Shown one piece after another: positions 18,422-27,662 of a DNA stretch of 64,000 nucleotides. Under the pieces are notes generated by a model. The model worked only from the letters and a program-made list of their open reading frames with translations. It did not search any database and was not told the DNA's origin. The stretch comes from a bacterium (GTDB lineage Bacteria; Bdellovibrionota_C; UBA2361; SZUA-149; JAQTWB01), in contig JAQTWB010000003.1 of assembly GCA_028689495.1 (NCBI GenBank), positions 1 to 64,000 on the forward strand, written 5' to 3'. Within the stretch, counting starts at the first letter, position 1, and every line of letters begins with the position of its first letter. A program made the position numbers and the translations under genes.

Positions 18422-19503
18422 CAGAATTTCACCTCAAGCTGGGCTCCATTGGCAACCTCCTGGCTTTCACCGGCAAGAGCTGCGAGAAAATCACGATAGG
18501 GCACAGCACCAGCTTCTTTGGCAAGATGGTTCAGATTTCGCCCGATACGTCTCAAAGTTCCGGGAATCCACTTTTCGTAGTGCTTCAAACCTCTTTCCCG
18601 GGAAAGCTTGGAAAAACGTCCAACTACCTTAAGATCTCTTTGCAGAAGGCAAAGCAGATATTGCTTCTGCAAACTCTCCGCCTCCTCCTTGCCAATCACA
18701 CCAGACTGCTCAGCAAAAAAACGCCAAACCAGCCGAAGGTTCTGCTCACCTAATGCCGAATCCATATCGCGATCGTTCAACAAAGAAGCAATGTCGTAGC
18801 AGCGATTCCCCCATAGGGCGTCCTGAAAATCAATTACGCGAATCCTCAGTGCCGGATCGACATGAATATTGGAAGCATGAAAATCTCGATGCACCAGCAC
18901 CTGCGGATAGGTACTCAGCTCGCGCGCGAGAAAAATATAAAAACTGTTCGCTCTACACCTTTCAGCACGTTCAAGGCCAAGATAATATTCGGAAAACTCT
19001 TTCATCTCCCGCACATAAATATCTTCGCTGAAAGCCCGACTGTATGGGAAAACAGTATTATCAATTTCTTGCAACAAGAGTAGCTGGCGTACAGCGTCAT
19101 AGAAGTAATTAAGGACCTCATCCTCAACTTCACCTGGCCTGACAAGGGATGAAAGGGAAACATCCGCCAGATCTTCAAGAAACAGGACCCTTCCGTCGAG
19201 GGTCTCACCAAATAGTTGAGGTACGGCGACCTCACAAGCAGCAAAAACACCGCTCAGGGTTTGATAAGACTCACTTGAGGAGACCGGGTCGCCGACTTCT
19301 GCCGGTTTAAGCGAGTCAAAAACCATCGCAACTACCGTATAGCTGTGTAATCCCGAGGTCCCCGAGCGATAATAAATACGAAAGTAGCGACGCAAAGACG
19401 CATCTCCCGTCACCGCTTCAATCTTTTCAATTTCATAGGCGGGTTGCCAGGCCGTAAAAAGCTGCGCCAACCGTTCCTGGCTGATAGTTACTGCTTCACT
19501 CAT
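18421..19503 (-). CDS. amgK: AmgK-like anomeric amino-sugar kinase (APH fold)
   Basis: Aminoglycoside-phosphotransferase-fold kinase of 360 residues. VTGDASLRRYFRIYY forms the nucleotide-binding start, VLVHRDFHASNIHV is the catalytic loop (HRDxHxxN), and IRVIDFQDALWGNRCYDIASLLNDRD supplies the metal-binding Asp; the IDFQDA...YDxASL form is characteristic of AmgK rather than of resistance enzymes. It would phosphorylate MurNAc (and GlcNAc) at C1 in peptidoglycan recycling. Translationally coupled to murU. Its start region overlaps by two bases the extended, probably false, start of rsmI on the other strand, so the true divergent gap is about 124 bp. Confidence 0.86.
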   Translation of the reverse strand: MSEAVTISQERLAQLFTAWQPAYEIEKIEAVTGDASLRRYFRIYYRSGTSGLHSYTVVAMVFDSLKPAEVGDPVSSSESYQTLSGVFAACEVAVPQLFGETLDGRVLFLEDLADVSLSSLVRPGEVEDEVLNYFYDAVRQLLLLQEIDNTVFPYSRAFSEDIYVREMKEFSEYYLGLERAERCRANSFYIFLARELSTYPQVLVHRDFHASNIHVDPALRIRVIDFQDALWGNRCYDIASLLNDRDMDSALGEQNLRLVWRFFAEQSGVIGKEEAESLQKQYLLCLLQRDLKVVGRFSKLSRERGLKHYEKWIPGTLRRIGRNLNHLAKEAGAVPYRDFLAALAGESQEVANGAQLEVKF

Positions 19504-19627
19504 GCACTTCTCACCTGTTGCACATTATTATCGGGGAAGCTATGCAAGTTCCTGGAGACGGACATCGCACAACCAACAGAAAAACTACCCTGATAGACTG
19601 CACCAGGGCTGCTTTGAAGGCAATCCA

Positions 19628-20326
19628 ATGACTGAAGAAACTGCGGGAACACTTTATGTAGTTGCCACGCCTATCGGCAACCTTGCCGACATCTCGCCCC
19701 GTGCCATCGATACACTGAAGCTTGTCGACACTATTCTCTGTGAAGATACACGCCACTCCAGTAAATTGCTGCAGCACTTTGCCATAACTACTCCCTTAAA
19801 AAGCTATCACGACCACAACGAACAGCAGCGAACCTCTGAGGTTATCGAATCCCTTGTTTCGGGCCGTCGCAGTCTTGCCCTGATCTCCGATGCAGGCACT
19901 CCGACAATCAGCGATCCTGGTTACCGTATTGTGCGAGCCTGCCGTCAGGCGGGTGTCAAGGTTATTACTATTCCCGGCCCTTCTGCCGCTATTGCCGCAC
20001 TGGCGATATCTGGTCTGCCAACAGACCGCTTTATCTTTGAGGGATTCGTGCCGCAGAAATCAGGTCGCCGGCTGAGCGCTCTAAGCGAAGCTCTGACCAG
20101 CGGCTATACGGTAATTTTTTACGAGTCACCGTTTCGTATCATAAAAACACTTGGGACCATCTGTGAGGTAAATCCACAAGCCAACGTTTTTGTCGGGCGA
20201 GAGCTAAGCAAAAAATTCGAAGAATCCTGGTTTGGCAGTGCTGAACAAGTCGCATCCGAACTTGACAAAAAAGGCAGCATCAAAGGCGAGTTCGTGTTGA
20301 TCGTAAACGGTCGAGAACTCGATTAA
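19628..20326 (+). CDS. rsmI: 16S rRNA (cytidine-1402-2'-O)-methyltransferase RsmI, short form
   Basis: SAM-dependent tetrapyrrole-methylase-fold enzyme that 2'-O-methylates C1402 of 16S rRNA. LYVVATPIGNLADISPRAIDTL, the SDAGTPTISDPG loop, TIPGPSAAIAALAISGLPTD and the closing GSIKGEFVLIVNG are all diagnostic. ATG at 19628 has GAAGG eight bases upstream, so the 42 extra track residues are discarded. The protein is 232 residues, against about 280 for most RsmI: it stops soon after the catalytic domain and lacks the C-terminal extension. It ends six bases from the convergent fadJ-like gene. Confidence 0.93.
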   Translation: MTEETAGTLYVVATPIGNLADISPRAIDTLKLVDTILCEDTRHSSKLLQHFAITTPLKSYHDHNEQQRTSEVIESLVSGRRSLALISDAGTPTISDPGYRIVRACRQAGVKVITIPGPSAAIAALAISGLPTDRFIFEGFVPQKSGRRLSALSEALTSGYTVIFYESPFRIIKTLGTICEVNPQANVFVGRELSKKFEESWFGSAEQVASELDKKGSIKGEFVLIVNGRELD

Positions 20327-20332
20327 CCTACC

Positions 20333-22504
20333 TCAACTGTCGAGTTTGACGCTCTCATAAAAGCTGATGCCAAGTGAAGCGCGAGCAACAATACCTGGGG
20401 CCGGTGCATACCGCATGCCATACTGACTTTCGTAGTGCATAAATTTCTCTACGAGCTGCTTGGCACCAATTGTTTCGGCATACTGAATCAGCCCACCGCG
20501 AAAAGGTGCAAACCCTGTACCCATGACACTGCCGAGATCTATCTGCCCGGCGGCATCTCGGCCAGGGGCTCCAGCCACACCTTCATCAAGCACACGCACG
20601 GCCTCGTTCAACATCGGCAGTACCAGCCTCTCACTGACCTCAGCACTGGAGACGTTACGACGAGAGGCGGTAATTCCAAGCAACATGGCCAGCTCATGAT
20701 TAACTTTATCTCCCGTCTGAGAGTAAACGTAGAAACCCTTGCCGGACTTACGGCCAAGAATCCCCTTGCTGGCCAGGGATTCAGCAAAGCGCGGTCCTTC
20801 CATGCGTTCGCCATAGGCTCCCGCAACAACACTGGCAACCTTCGCTGCGACATCAAGCCCGATCTCATCAAGCAACCTGAGCGGCCCCATTGGCATCCCG
20901 AAACTTGTCGCCGCCTTGTCAATCAGCTCCACCGGGACGCCTTCACCGAGCAGATGCGCCGCTTCCATCAGATACGGCGACAGGACACGATTAACAAGAA
21001 ATCCAGGAACATCTTCAACGACGATAGGGTATTTCCCCAGACGAGCACTTAAACCTGCCGTCAGAGCAATAGCTCGCTCTCCCGTCTGCGAAGCGCAAAT
21101 AATTTCGACGAGCGGCATTTTTTCTGCAGGATTAAAAAAGTGCATGCCAATTACCCGCTCAGATCGCGGGACAACACTGGCAATTTCTGTCACCGACAAC
21201 GACGAAGTATTGCTGCAGATAATCGCATCGCTGGCGACAACCGCTGCAATGTCACCAAGCACCTTCTTTTTCAGTTCGATATTTTCCGGGATTGCCTCAA
21301 TGACAAGGCCACAGTCAGCAAGGGCCGACAGATCCGCTGCCAGTTGCAATTTCTTCAGAGCGTCGGACTTGGCCGCATCCCCCATACCACGCTGGCGTGA
21401 AAGAGAGGTTTCAATATGCTTCTGAGCTCGCATGCGGACATCGCTGTTGATATCAACAAGCACCACAGGAATACCCTGCATCAAATGAACTGCCGCAATT
21501 CCTGCCCCCATTACCCCACCACCGACAACACCAACCCTGAGGCCTGCGAGCGAATCACCAGCGATCTTGCCCAGCTTGGACGCGGCTTCCGTAAGAAAAT
21601 AAACATGAACCAGAGATTTGCACTCGCGCGTGACAATCATCTCGCCCAGCATCCGTGCCTCAAGCGCCAGACCATCGCTGAGACTCATTCCCAGGCCGCG
21701 GGCACATACATCAATAGCCGCAAGCAGCGCTGGATAAAATCCATTAGTGCGTCCCAATATCTGCTGCCGCGCCTGACGGGCAACCAACATCCGCCCAAGA
21801 GATGTCTTGCTGAGCAAGGTATCCCTCAAAGACGATTGCGGTTTGCGCAGCTCCCTTTTACCTTGAATCAGCTGAATTGCTGTCTGCCGAAGCAGCACAA
21901 CAGAGTCAATGTCATCTTCAACCGGCACCAGCAGATCAACCATGCCTTTCTTCATGGCGACCGCAGCAGGCAGCACACTGCCTTTAAGAATGATATCAAG
22001 AGCGTTGCCCAGACCAAGCAGGCGCGGCAAACGCTGACAACCGCCAAATCCAGGAATTATGCCAAGCTTTGTCTCCGGTAGACCAATCTTTGTCCGTGAA
22101 GTATTGGCCGCAATGCGATAATCGCAGGCAAGCGCCATTTCGAAACCACCGCCGATACAAGGTCCGCAAATGGCGGCCACGGTTGGAATAGGCAGATCGT
22201 CAATCAATTGAAAAACGGTCTGCCCTTCTCGGGCCAAAGCCTCACCCTGAGGTACTGACTCCACTGAACGGATCACATTGATATCCGCCCCGGCGCAAAA
22301 ACAATTCTCGTTCGGCCCACAAATCACCAGGCCTTTAAGGTCTGAACGCCGTTGAACAGCCAGCACCGCTTCTTTCAGACCCGCCATGCGTTCAGCATCG
22401 AGGATAACTGTTTTTTCCTCAGGCCCGCCGAGAGAAAGAAACGCGATATCGCTTTCTACCGACAACCTGACAGCCTTTTCCATGTTGAACGATTCTTCCG
22501 TCAC
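20333..22504 (-). CDS. fadJ: Fatty-acid oxidation bifunctional enzyme (enoyl-CoA hydratase / 3-hydroxyacyl-CoA dehydrogenase)
   Basis: A 723-residue multifunctional beta-oxidation alpha subunit of FadB/FadJ type. The N-terminal crotonase domain has CGPCIGGGFEMALACDYRIA and ETKLGIIPGFGGCQRLPRL. The dehydrogenase Rossmann motif GVVGGGVMGAGIAAVHLMQ lies near residue 325, with SNTSSLSVTEIA and the HFFNPAEKMPLVEII catalytic His region. Two C-terminal 3HCDH domains follow (GFLVNRVLSPYLMEAA and later). Length matches FadJ. GTG start with AAGAGG five bases upstream. No thiolase (fadA/fadI) or acyl-CoA dehydrogenase is adjacent, so its partner subunit lies elsewhere. Confidence 0.93.
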   Translation of the reverse strand: MTEESFNMEKAVRLSVESDIAFLSLGGPEEKTVILDAERMAGLKEAVLAVQRRSDLKGLVICGPNENCFCAGADINVIRSVESVPQGEALAREGQTVFQLIDDLPIPTVAAICGPCIGGGFEMALACDYRIAANTSRTKIGLPETKLGIIPGFGGCQRLPRLLGLGNALDIILKGSVLPAAVAMKKGMVDLLVPVEDDIDSVVLLRQTAIQLIQGKRELRKPQSSLRDTLLSKTSLGRMLVARQARQQILGRTNGFYPALLAAIDVCARGLGMSLSDGLALEARMLGEMIVTRECKSLVHVYFLTEAASKLGKIAGDSLAGLRVGVVGGGVMGAGIAAVHLMQGIPVVLVDINSDVRMRAQKHIETSLSRQRGMGDAAKSDALKKLQLAADLSALADCGLVIEAIPENIELKKKVLGDIAAVVASDAIICSNTSSLSVTEIASVVPRSERVIGMHFFNPAEKMPLVEIICASQTGERAIALTAGLSARLGKYPIVVEDVPGFLVNRVLSPYLMEAAHLLGEGVPVELIDKAATSFGMPMGPLRLLDEIGLDVAAKVASVVAGAYGERMEGPRFAESLASKGILGRKSGKGFYVYSQTGDKVNHELAMLLGITASRRNVSSAEVSERLVLPMLNEAVRVLDEGVAGAPGRDAAGQIDLGSVMGTGFAPFRGGLIQYAETIGAKQLVEKFMHYESQYGMRYAPAPGIVARASLGISFYESVKLDS

Positions 22505-22669
22505 CTGAACCTCTTAAACCGGCTTTGCTTACCATTTTTCTATCAAACTGTGCGGACCTCCTGTGCAGGTTTTCCGCCGGGCTAAGATACTGCCACTAAT
22601 GGAAATACAATGCCAGTCTGCAGTTCACCTAAAAACACCCGCAATCGCCTGAAGAATTGACGGACCCAG

Positions 22670-22708
22670 CCCGGATGTTGCACGACGGGCTTACGTGCAA
22701 CATTCGGG
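22670..22708. repeat. Imperfect 15-bp inverted repeat, REP-like family D
   Basis: CCCGGATGTTGCACG at 22670 pairs with CGTGCAACATTCGGG at 22694 with one mismatch and a 9-base loop. It lies in the 324-bp gap between fadJ (minus) and the small gene at 22829 (plus). AGCCCGGATGTTGCA recurs near 63555, so this is a repeated element. Apart from this, the gap shows no other gene. Confidence 0.6.
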
Positions 22709-22828
22709 TTAAGCGTAGTCGACCCCACCCATCAACAATCACACAATCCATACCATTTTCCCGATTGACAGATTCGCCCAGCCACAGAATAACAAACAAA
22801 TTAAGGCAGTAAACAAAAGGAGCACATT

Positions 22829-23038
22829 ATGGATGTATCTTCAAAGAAATTCACCGAACGAACAGGCTCATTGCGTGAAAAGATCGTTAAGGTCTTTGAA
22901 GACGATTGCCAGGCCCACGAAGATGAAAATGCGAAAAAACAGATTCGGGCTCTTCGTTCTTCGCCAATGGCAACACCTGACAACATCGACAGTAATAATC
23001 CGCTGGCTGGTATATTCTCCTCACGGGCGAATCGCTAA
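22829..23038 (+). CDS. Small uncharacterised protein, 69 residues
   Basis: Well-placed AGGAG seven bases before the ATG and an independent gap make this a real small gene rather than a shadow. The product is charged and soluble: MDVSSKKFTERTGSLREKIVKVFEDDCQAHEDENAKKQ is probably helical, followed by a Pro/Asn-rich tail ending FSSRANR. I do not recognise a family. It converges on comM with 16 bases between the stops. Confidence 0.6.
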   Translation: MDVSSKKFTERTGSLREKIVKVFEDDCQAHEDENAKKQIRALRSSPMATPDNIDSNNPLAGIFSSRANR

Positions 23039-23054
23039 CCTCCCCGCGGCCACC

Positions 23055-24533
23055 TCATGTCATGCGATAAGCCAGAGCCTCGGCCATTTCCGAAAGGCCG
23101 ATTTCGTCAAGCCCCTCAAGGTCAGCTATTGTACGCGCTATGCGCAGGATGCGAACAAAGGCCCGGCCACTCAAAGACTGTTTGTGGCAAAACTGCTCAA
23201 GCATCGCGTTTGCCGCTGCATCAAGCGGCACATAACGACGACACTGTTTAAGACTGAGCACGGCGTTTAATATCTCGCTGTTTCCATATCGCGCCTTCTG
23301 CGCTTCACGTGCCCGACCGACACGGCTTCTCATCAGCTCAGTGGAATCTTCGATGTGACGACTATTCAAACGCTCTACCGAAACAGACGGCACCCAGACC
23401 TGAAGATCGATTCGATCGAGCAAGGGTTTGGAGATTCCTTTCATCACCTTCATATCTGCTGATTTTCTGGCAAACTGCGATTCATCTTTCGGATTCATCG
23501 CCGCCACCAGCTGAAAGTTTGCCGGGAACACCGCACTGCCTTTTGTGCGCACAATCCGCACCTGTTTTTCTTCAAGCGGACCCCGTAATCCTTCAATTGC
23601 CGACCGCGAGAACTCGGTTAGTTCATCAAGAAACAACACACCGCGATGCGCCAGAGATATCTCCCCCGGCGTGGGCACCGAACCTCCGCCGAGCAAACCA
23701 GCAGCGCTGATTGAATGATGCGGTGCACGAAAAGGCCGCTGACTCGGCAAAGTTACAACCGGGCTATCAAGAGCAATCGAACGCACCCTGGCAACTTCAA
23801 CAGATTCCGCCGAAGACAGTGCTGGCAAAATTGACGGCAGACGACTGGCAAGCAAACTTTTCCCCGAGCCCGGTGGCCCAACCAGCAGCACGTTATGTCC
23901 TCCCGCTGCGGCGATCTCCAACGCTCGTTTGGCCTGCTCGTTGCCAACGACATCGGCAAAGGTCAACATATCTTCCGAAGGCTCCTCCTCAACTTCGTCA
24001 ACAAGTTCTGTTCGCCATGGTTTCTCCCTCCGCAAAAACTGCACCAGCTGCCCAAGAGTTTTACAGCCAACTGTATTCGTCAGAGCTGCCTTACGACCAA
24101 GCACAGCATCCAACGGTGATGCCACACACATGGAAAAGCCATGACTGCGGCAAAGCTCAAGCGCCGATAACACTCCTTTGCCGCCACGTAATCTGCCATC
24201 AAGCGACAGTTCAGAAAAAAACATCAAATCGTCTACCGCAGACTGTGGGAGCTGACCGTTAGCTACAAGAATACTTACAGCAATCGCCAAATCGAAATTA
24301 GCTCCGACTTTTGGCAAAGCCGAAGGACCAAGATGCACGACAACTGCATATTCGGGAAAATGAAAGCCGCTGCTTTCAATCGCACAACGCACTCTCTCGC
24401 GCGCCTCCTTAACGACGCTATCCGGTAGTCCGGTTAACGAAAACTTTTTCACAAAACCGCTGACAAAGGTTTCCACTTCAACCAGATGTGCCTCGACGCC
24501 AATTATCGCCGCACTTGCAACCCTAGCTCCCAT
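23055..24533 (-). CDS. comM: ComM/YifB-family Mg-chelatase-like AAA ATPase
   Basis: AAA+ helicase-like ATPase; ComM promotes branch migration during natural transformation. The 492-residue protein has the N-terminal ChlI/Lon-like domain (VETFVSGFVKKFSLTGLPDSVVKEARERVR), Walker A GPPGSGKSLLASRLPSILP, Walker B/sensor LFLDELTEFSRSAIEGLRGPLEEKQVRI, and the C-terminal Mg_chelatase_C region (GRAFVRILRIARTIADLEG). Length is normal. No competence genes are nearby. The start ATG has a poor Shine-Dalgarno, but the N-terminus aligns well with the family opening. Confidence 0.95.
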   Translation of the reverse strand: MGARVASAAIIGVEAHLVEVETFVSGFVKKFSLTGLPDSVVKEARERVRCAIESSGFHFPEYAVVVHLGPSALPKVGANFDLAIAVSILVANGQLPQSAVDDLMFFSELSLDGRLRGGKGVLSALELCRSHGFSMCVASPLDAVLGRKAALTNTVGCKTLGQLVQFLRREKPWRTELVDEVEEEPSEDMLTFADVVGNEQAKRALEIAAAGGHNVLLVGPPGSGKSLLASRLPSILPALSSAESVEVARVRSIALDSPVVTLPSQRPFRAPHHSISAAGLLGGGSVPTPGEISLAHRGVLFLDELTEFSRSAIEGLRGPLEEKQVRIVRTKGSAVFPANFQLVAAMNPKDESQFARKSADMKVMKGISKPLLDRIDLQVWVPSVSVERLNSRHIEDSTELMRSRVGRAREAQKARYGNSEILNAVLSLKQCRRYVPLDAAANAMLEQFCHKQSLSGRAFVRILRIARTIADLEGLDEIGLSEMAEALAYRMT

Positions 24534-24658
24534 AATAAATTATCCTGTCTATAAAATTGCACGTGGCCCGATAACCAGACTTAAATCTACGAGAACAATA
24601 GCCGCTTCCTGTAAAATTCCATCACCAGCAGCGCTGATTGAATTTGGTGGGTTTTGAC

Positions 24659-24682
24659 GGGCGCCTCCTGAGGCGCCCCTAC
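24659..24682. repeat. REP-like palindrome, family A copy 3
   Basis: GGGCGCCTC-CT-GAGGCGCCC plus CTAC; differs from the copies at 5334 and 14585 only in the two central bases. It lies in the 378-bp gap upstream of both comM and the next plus-strand gene, unlike the other two copies, which lie between convergent genes. The gap holds no other gene I can support. Confidence 0.72.
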
Positions 24683-24911
24683 ATCTGACCCAAGCCTCGC
24701 AACACTCCCATTACGGGCTTACCTTGTATTAACGTTCAGAAGACAAACAGATTGCAGCAATCATGGATGTATCAACAATACACCGCGTTACACTGGCCTG
24801 TTTCCTGCATAGACATCACAGAGGGAGCAGAAAGCGGCAAAATTAGGAAATTCCTGCCCGGTCCCTGCAAGACTTTCCACAATACCGAGTGGATTACCAA
24901 ACTTTTGGAGC

Positions 24912-25637
24912 ATGACCTTGAGTTCAGAAGCATCGCTAAATATTGAAAATGCCTGGCAGTCAGTCGCCCTTGAAGAGCGGATAGAACTGATTTCGGTTGC
25001 TCAAGCCCACGGCATAAAAGCGGCACTGGCCTGCATGCTCGTCACATTCAGTATCGCCTACGGTCGAGATGAAATATTCCTTCTGCCTTTTGGGTTGATG
25101 ATGGCGTTTTTACTGGTGCCCATTTATGCCAGCCGATGTTGGAGAAGCCGCAAACCACAGATCATAATGAGCTACCTTGCGGCCCGCTCGGTTGCCCGGC
25201 GCTACGGTTTTGTCTTCCGGATAAAAGACCTCGATATTTTATTGATTTTCAAGGGCACCATCACCCCAATTTATAAAGATGCCGAGGAACGAAGAGCCAG
25301 ACTTGAAATGCAGGATATTGACCTGGAATCTTCTCCAGGCTCAGAGAAAAAAGAATGCTGGATTGCCCTGCTTCGCGGCGCCGTAGTGGCCTTCTCAGAG
25401 GATGTGGGGGGCGCCAATCTGGAGTTCCTTACTCCGATCAACGAGAAAACCGCCGTAAGAAAAGCGTCTTCGGAAGAAGGCGGTGGTTTGATCGTCGATG
25501 GCTGCGGACGAGTAGAATTTGGTCGCGTCAGGTTCAGCAGCAGATATCAAGCCGCCCTTTATGTTTTCCTGAAAAAACTGGAAGTGCTGATTAAAAACGC
25601 TGAAGACGAAGCTCGCTTACCACCAGGTATCAGCTAA
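24912..25637 (+). CDS. Uncharacterised membrane protein with two N-terminal helices
   Basis: A 241-residue protein with two hydrophobic segments near residues 36-50 and 55-75 (IKAALACMLVTFSIAYG, IFLLPFGLMMAFLLVPIYA) forming a hairpin, then a cytosolic beta-rich domain (RYGFVFRIKDLDILLIFKGTITPIY ... VSRYQAALYVFLKKLEVLI). This outline (membrane hairpin followed by a conserved domain) recalls DUF3137/photosystem-assembly-type or galanin-like bacterial proteins, but I cannot name a family. GGAG is only one base before the ATG; the TTG six bases later has ideal spacing and may be the true start. The next gene on the other strand overlaps its stop by four bases. Confidence 0.72.
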   Translation: MTLSSEASLNIENAWQSVALEERIELISVAQAHGIKAALACMLVTFSIAYGRDEIFLLPFGLMMAFLLVPIYASRCWRSRKPQIIMSYLAARSVARRYGFVFRIKDLDILLIFKGTITPIYKDAEERRARLEMQDIDLESSPGSEKKECWIALLRGAVVAFSEDVGGANLEFLTPINEKTAVRKASSEEGGGLIVDGCGRVEFGRVRFSSRYQAALYVFLKKLEVLIKNAEDEARLPPGIS

Positions 25638-26638
25638 TTTCCGGGCTCACGCTCAAGCACAATATAAAGCTTATTCCCTTCCCGCAGCGGACGAGCGACA
25701 AAACCAGAGGAAAGAAAAACTGCCACCTCAAGATTTCCCTCAACCTCACGTGGCAACACAGACTGCACGCCTTCAATTCCATCCTGCGGGAAAAATGGCA
25801 GCCCGAGATGCCGTCCCGACAGTTTGGCAGCCGGGATTTTAAGAGTAACTAACCCCTCACTCCCGGTCTCCAGAACATAATCAGTGACCGCGAGAGAAAA
25901 TCCAAGTTGTAAAGCGGACGCGCCATCCGCGCCATGAAAAACAAAATCAAGTGCTTCCAGCGTCACATCACCTGATACCTCATCAACATTAGGCACACTT
26001 TTATTCTCGTCCGCACTATCGACCTCAGATGCAGGCTTGGTTCTACGTCCTGAAAGCTCATCAAGGGGGTTATACCCGGCAGAAACATCCTCGCGATACA
26101 CCCTGGCGGAAACAAGACGTGGCACCGCTGGAGGACCGGCAAGCACGGCACCATCGGCCTGATTAAAAGAAATCGAAACAATAAATTCAGACGAAAAACG
26201 ACTCGGCAGTTCTGACCACCCGGGGTTCTCTTTTTCGTTAAAGGTAAAAGTAAGACCGGCGCCATTGTCATCATTACGCGCCTGCACCATTCCCGATTCT
26301 CCAAGCAGTTCATCGACGCCAGTCCGGGTCAATTCAAGACCGGAAAAGAAAAAATCGAGTTGATGACGATTCTCTAGCAGCTCAACCTTTGGCTTCTGCA
26401 AAGCACCTGTCATGGAAACAAATTGCAATATATACGACGATTCACCGGACTCACTAGAACCTGCCGAGGTTTCAAAAAGAATCCGCAAAGGGGGGAATTC
26501 AAAACTCTGACTTTCTGCTTGAACCGGGCAAGGAACAGAAGAAAACAATATCAACAAAGCAGTAACCAGGAGTCCGAAAAACCAATCGAATCTTCGACTA
26601 GCACTTGACTGCCGACAATGACACTGTCTAAGCGACAT
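25634..26638 (-). CDS. Secreted AMIN-domain-like protein
   Basis: After discarding the first 62 track residues (an overlap shadow with hpt), the gene starts at ATG 26638, overlapping the hpt stop by 11 bases, and encodes 334 residues. A basic N-terminus and the hydrophobic segment FFGLLVTALLILFSSVPCPVQAES form a signal peptide with a cleavage-like VQA-ES. The exported part is beta-rich, with two similar modules (LENRHQLDFFFSGLELTR and, at the end, VEGNLEVAVFLSSGFVARPLREGNKLYIVLE) that follow the AMIN-domain pattern found in cell-wall amidases and secretins. There is no catalytic domain. It probably binds peptidoglycan or an envelope partner; that is inference. Confidence 0.65.
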   Translation of the reverse strand: MSLRQCHCRQSSASRRFDWFFGLLVTALLILFSSVPCPVQAESQSFEFPPLRILFETSAGSSESGESSYILQFVSMTGALQKPKVELLENRHQLDFFFSGLELTRTGVDELLGESGMVQARNDDNGAGLTFTFNEKENPGWSELPSRFSSEFIVSISFNQADGAVLAGPPAVPRLVSARVYREDVSAGYNPLDELSGRRTKPASEVDSADENKSVPNVDEVSGDVTLEALDFVFHGADGASALQLGFSLAVTDYVLETGSEGLVTLKIPAAKLSGRHLGLPFFPQDGIEGVQSVLPREVEGNLEVAVFLSSGFVARPLREGNKLYIVLEREPGN

Positions 26639-27212
26639 CGGGCCCCTGAATCTCAGACTTGATACGGTAGATTTCAGGAAGGTTGGAATAACGGTTCGCA
26701 TCGTCAAGCCCCAGACCAACCAGCCACTCTTCGCCGTGGTAATCAAAACAACTCCAGTCAGGTACAAACTGCGGTTTAGGGACAATACGCCGCACCAGCG
26801 AAACGGAACGAATCTCACCCGCACCAGCGTCTTTCAAAGTTTTACTGATAAGCGCCAATGTTTTGCCAGAGTCGCAAATCTCATCGACCATCAAAACCGA
26901 CCTGCCAGCGACGTTGCAGCAAATGAGTTCAATTCGGCTCTGTTCAAGTTCCTGATTGGATTCTTTGCAGTAGGCCTCACTGCGGCAGAACGCCGTTTCG
27001 ACACTAAAGGCCAACGAGCGCAATAAATCGGAGTAAAAAAAAACTCCGCCGCGCAAGACACAAACGGCAACTACCGGTAACCCGGTTGCCTGCTGCTGCT
27101 TGTTGCCCCAGCAAGTAATTTGTCTGCCGATACTTTCCACCTGCTCTTTTATCTGCAGGCGCGTATAAAGCTTTTCGTAACGTCGCGGAACCAGCCACTC
27201 AACTGAGGACAT
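26628..27212 (-). CDS. hpt: Hypoxanthine phosphoribosyltransferase
   Basis: Purine salvage enzyme converting hypoxanthine or guanine plus PRPP to IMP or GMP. The PRPP motif VLMVDEICDSGKTLALI near residues 105-120 and the flexible-loop region VCVLRGGVFFYSDLLRSL fit type I PRTases of the HGPRT group; the C-terminal WLVGLGLDDANRYSNLPEIY is the base-binding hood. Length 194. It is followed by an overlapping AMIN-like gene and preceded by a small membrane protein, all three in one operon on the minus strand. Confidence 0.93.
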   Translation of the reverse strand: MSSVEWLVPRRYEKLYTRLQIKEQVESIGRQITCWGNKQQQATGLPVVAVCVLRGGVFFYSDLLRSLAFSVETAFCRSEAYCKESNQELEQSRIELICCNVAGRSVLMVDEICDSGKTLALISKTLKDAGAGEIRSVSLVRRIVPKPQFVPDWSCFDYHGEEWLVGLGLDDANRYSNLPEIYRIKSEIQGPDVA

Positions 27213-27217
27213 ATGGT

Positions 27218-27484
27218 TCAGCGACCACTGACGGCACTAAGTGGTGCCTGCCGCGGGTCGAGAATATCACGCCCCAAGGAAGAAGATGCCATGCGGTTTT
27301 CCCGATAAGCATCATAGTCAAGAACGCGGCCTTTCACTGAATAAAGATAAGCATCGATGTTGGCGAGGAAATAAGTCCCGACACTGCCAATAACAATCAC
27401 CGAAAAAAACCAAACCCAGGCAAAAGCCTGTCCGCACTTGGAATTTGCACAGTGCCCAGCTGAAGAATCTACTACTTCACTCAT
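27218..27484 (-). CDS. Small single-pass membrane protein, 88 residues
   Basis: AGGGAG lies seven bases before the ATG. The product has one membrane helix (FAWVWFFSVIVIGSVGTYFLA, about 20-42) preceded by two Cys in HCANSKCGQ, and a polar tail (RENRMASSSLGRDILDPRQAPLS). It may be a membrane anchor or regulator; I recognise no family. Only five bases separate its stop from the hpt ATG, so the two are co-transcribed. Confidence 0.7.
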   Translation of the reverse strand: MSEVVDSSAGHCANSKCGQAFAWVWFFSVIVIGSVGTYFLANIDAYLYSVKGRVLDYDAYRENRMASSSLGRDILDPRQAPLSAVSGR

Positions 27485-27662
27485 CGTTGCTCTCCCTTAA
27501 AAAATCTATCTCTGGCCCTCTCCTGCAAAATTCACAAGAAGATTAAGTGGCCCAAGCGAGGGGAATGTAAGGCAAAGCAAGCCAGTAAAACAAGAGATTT
27601 GCAGTTAATTTTTGCCAGAATGCCACTTTTTCACTAAAAGCCGCCCCTGGAAAAAATATCCT

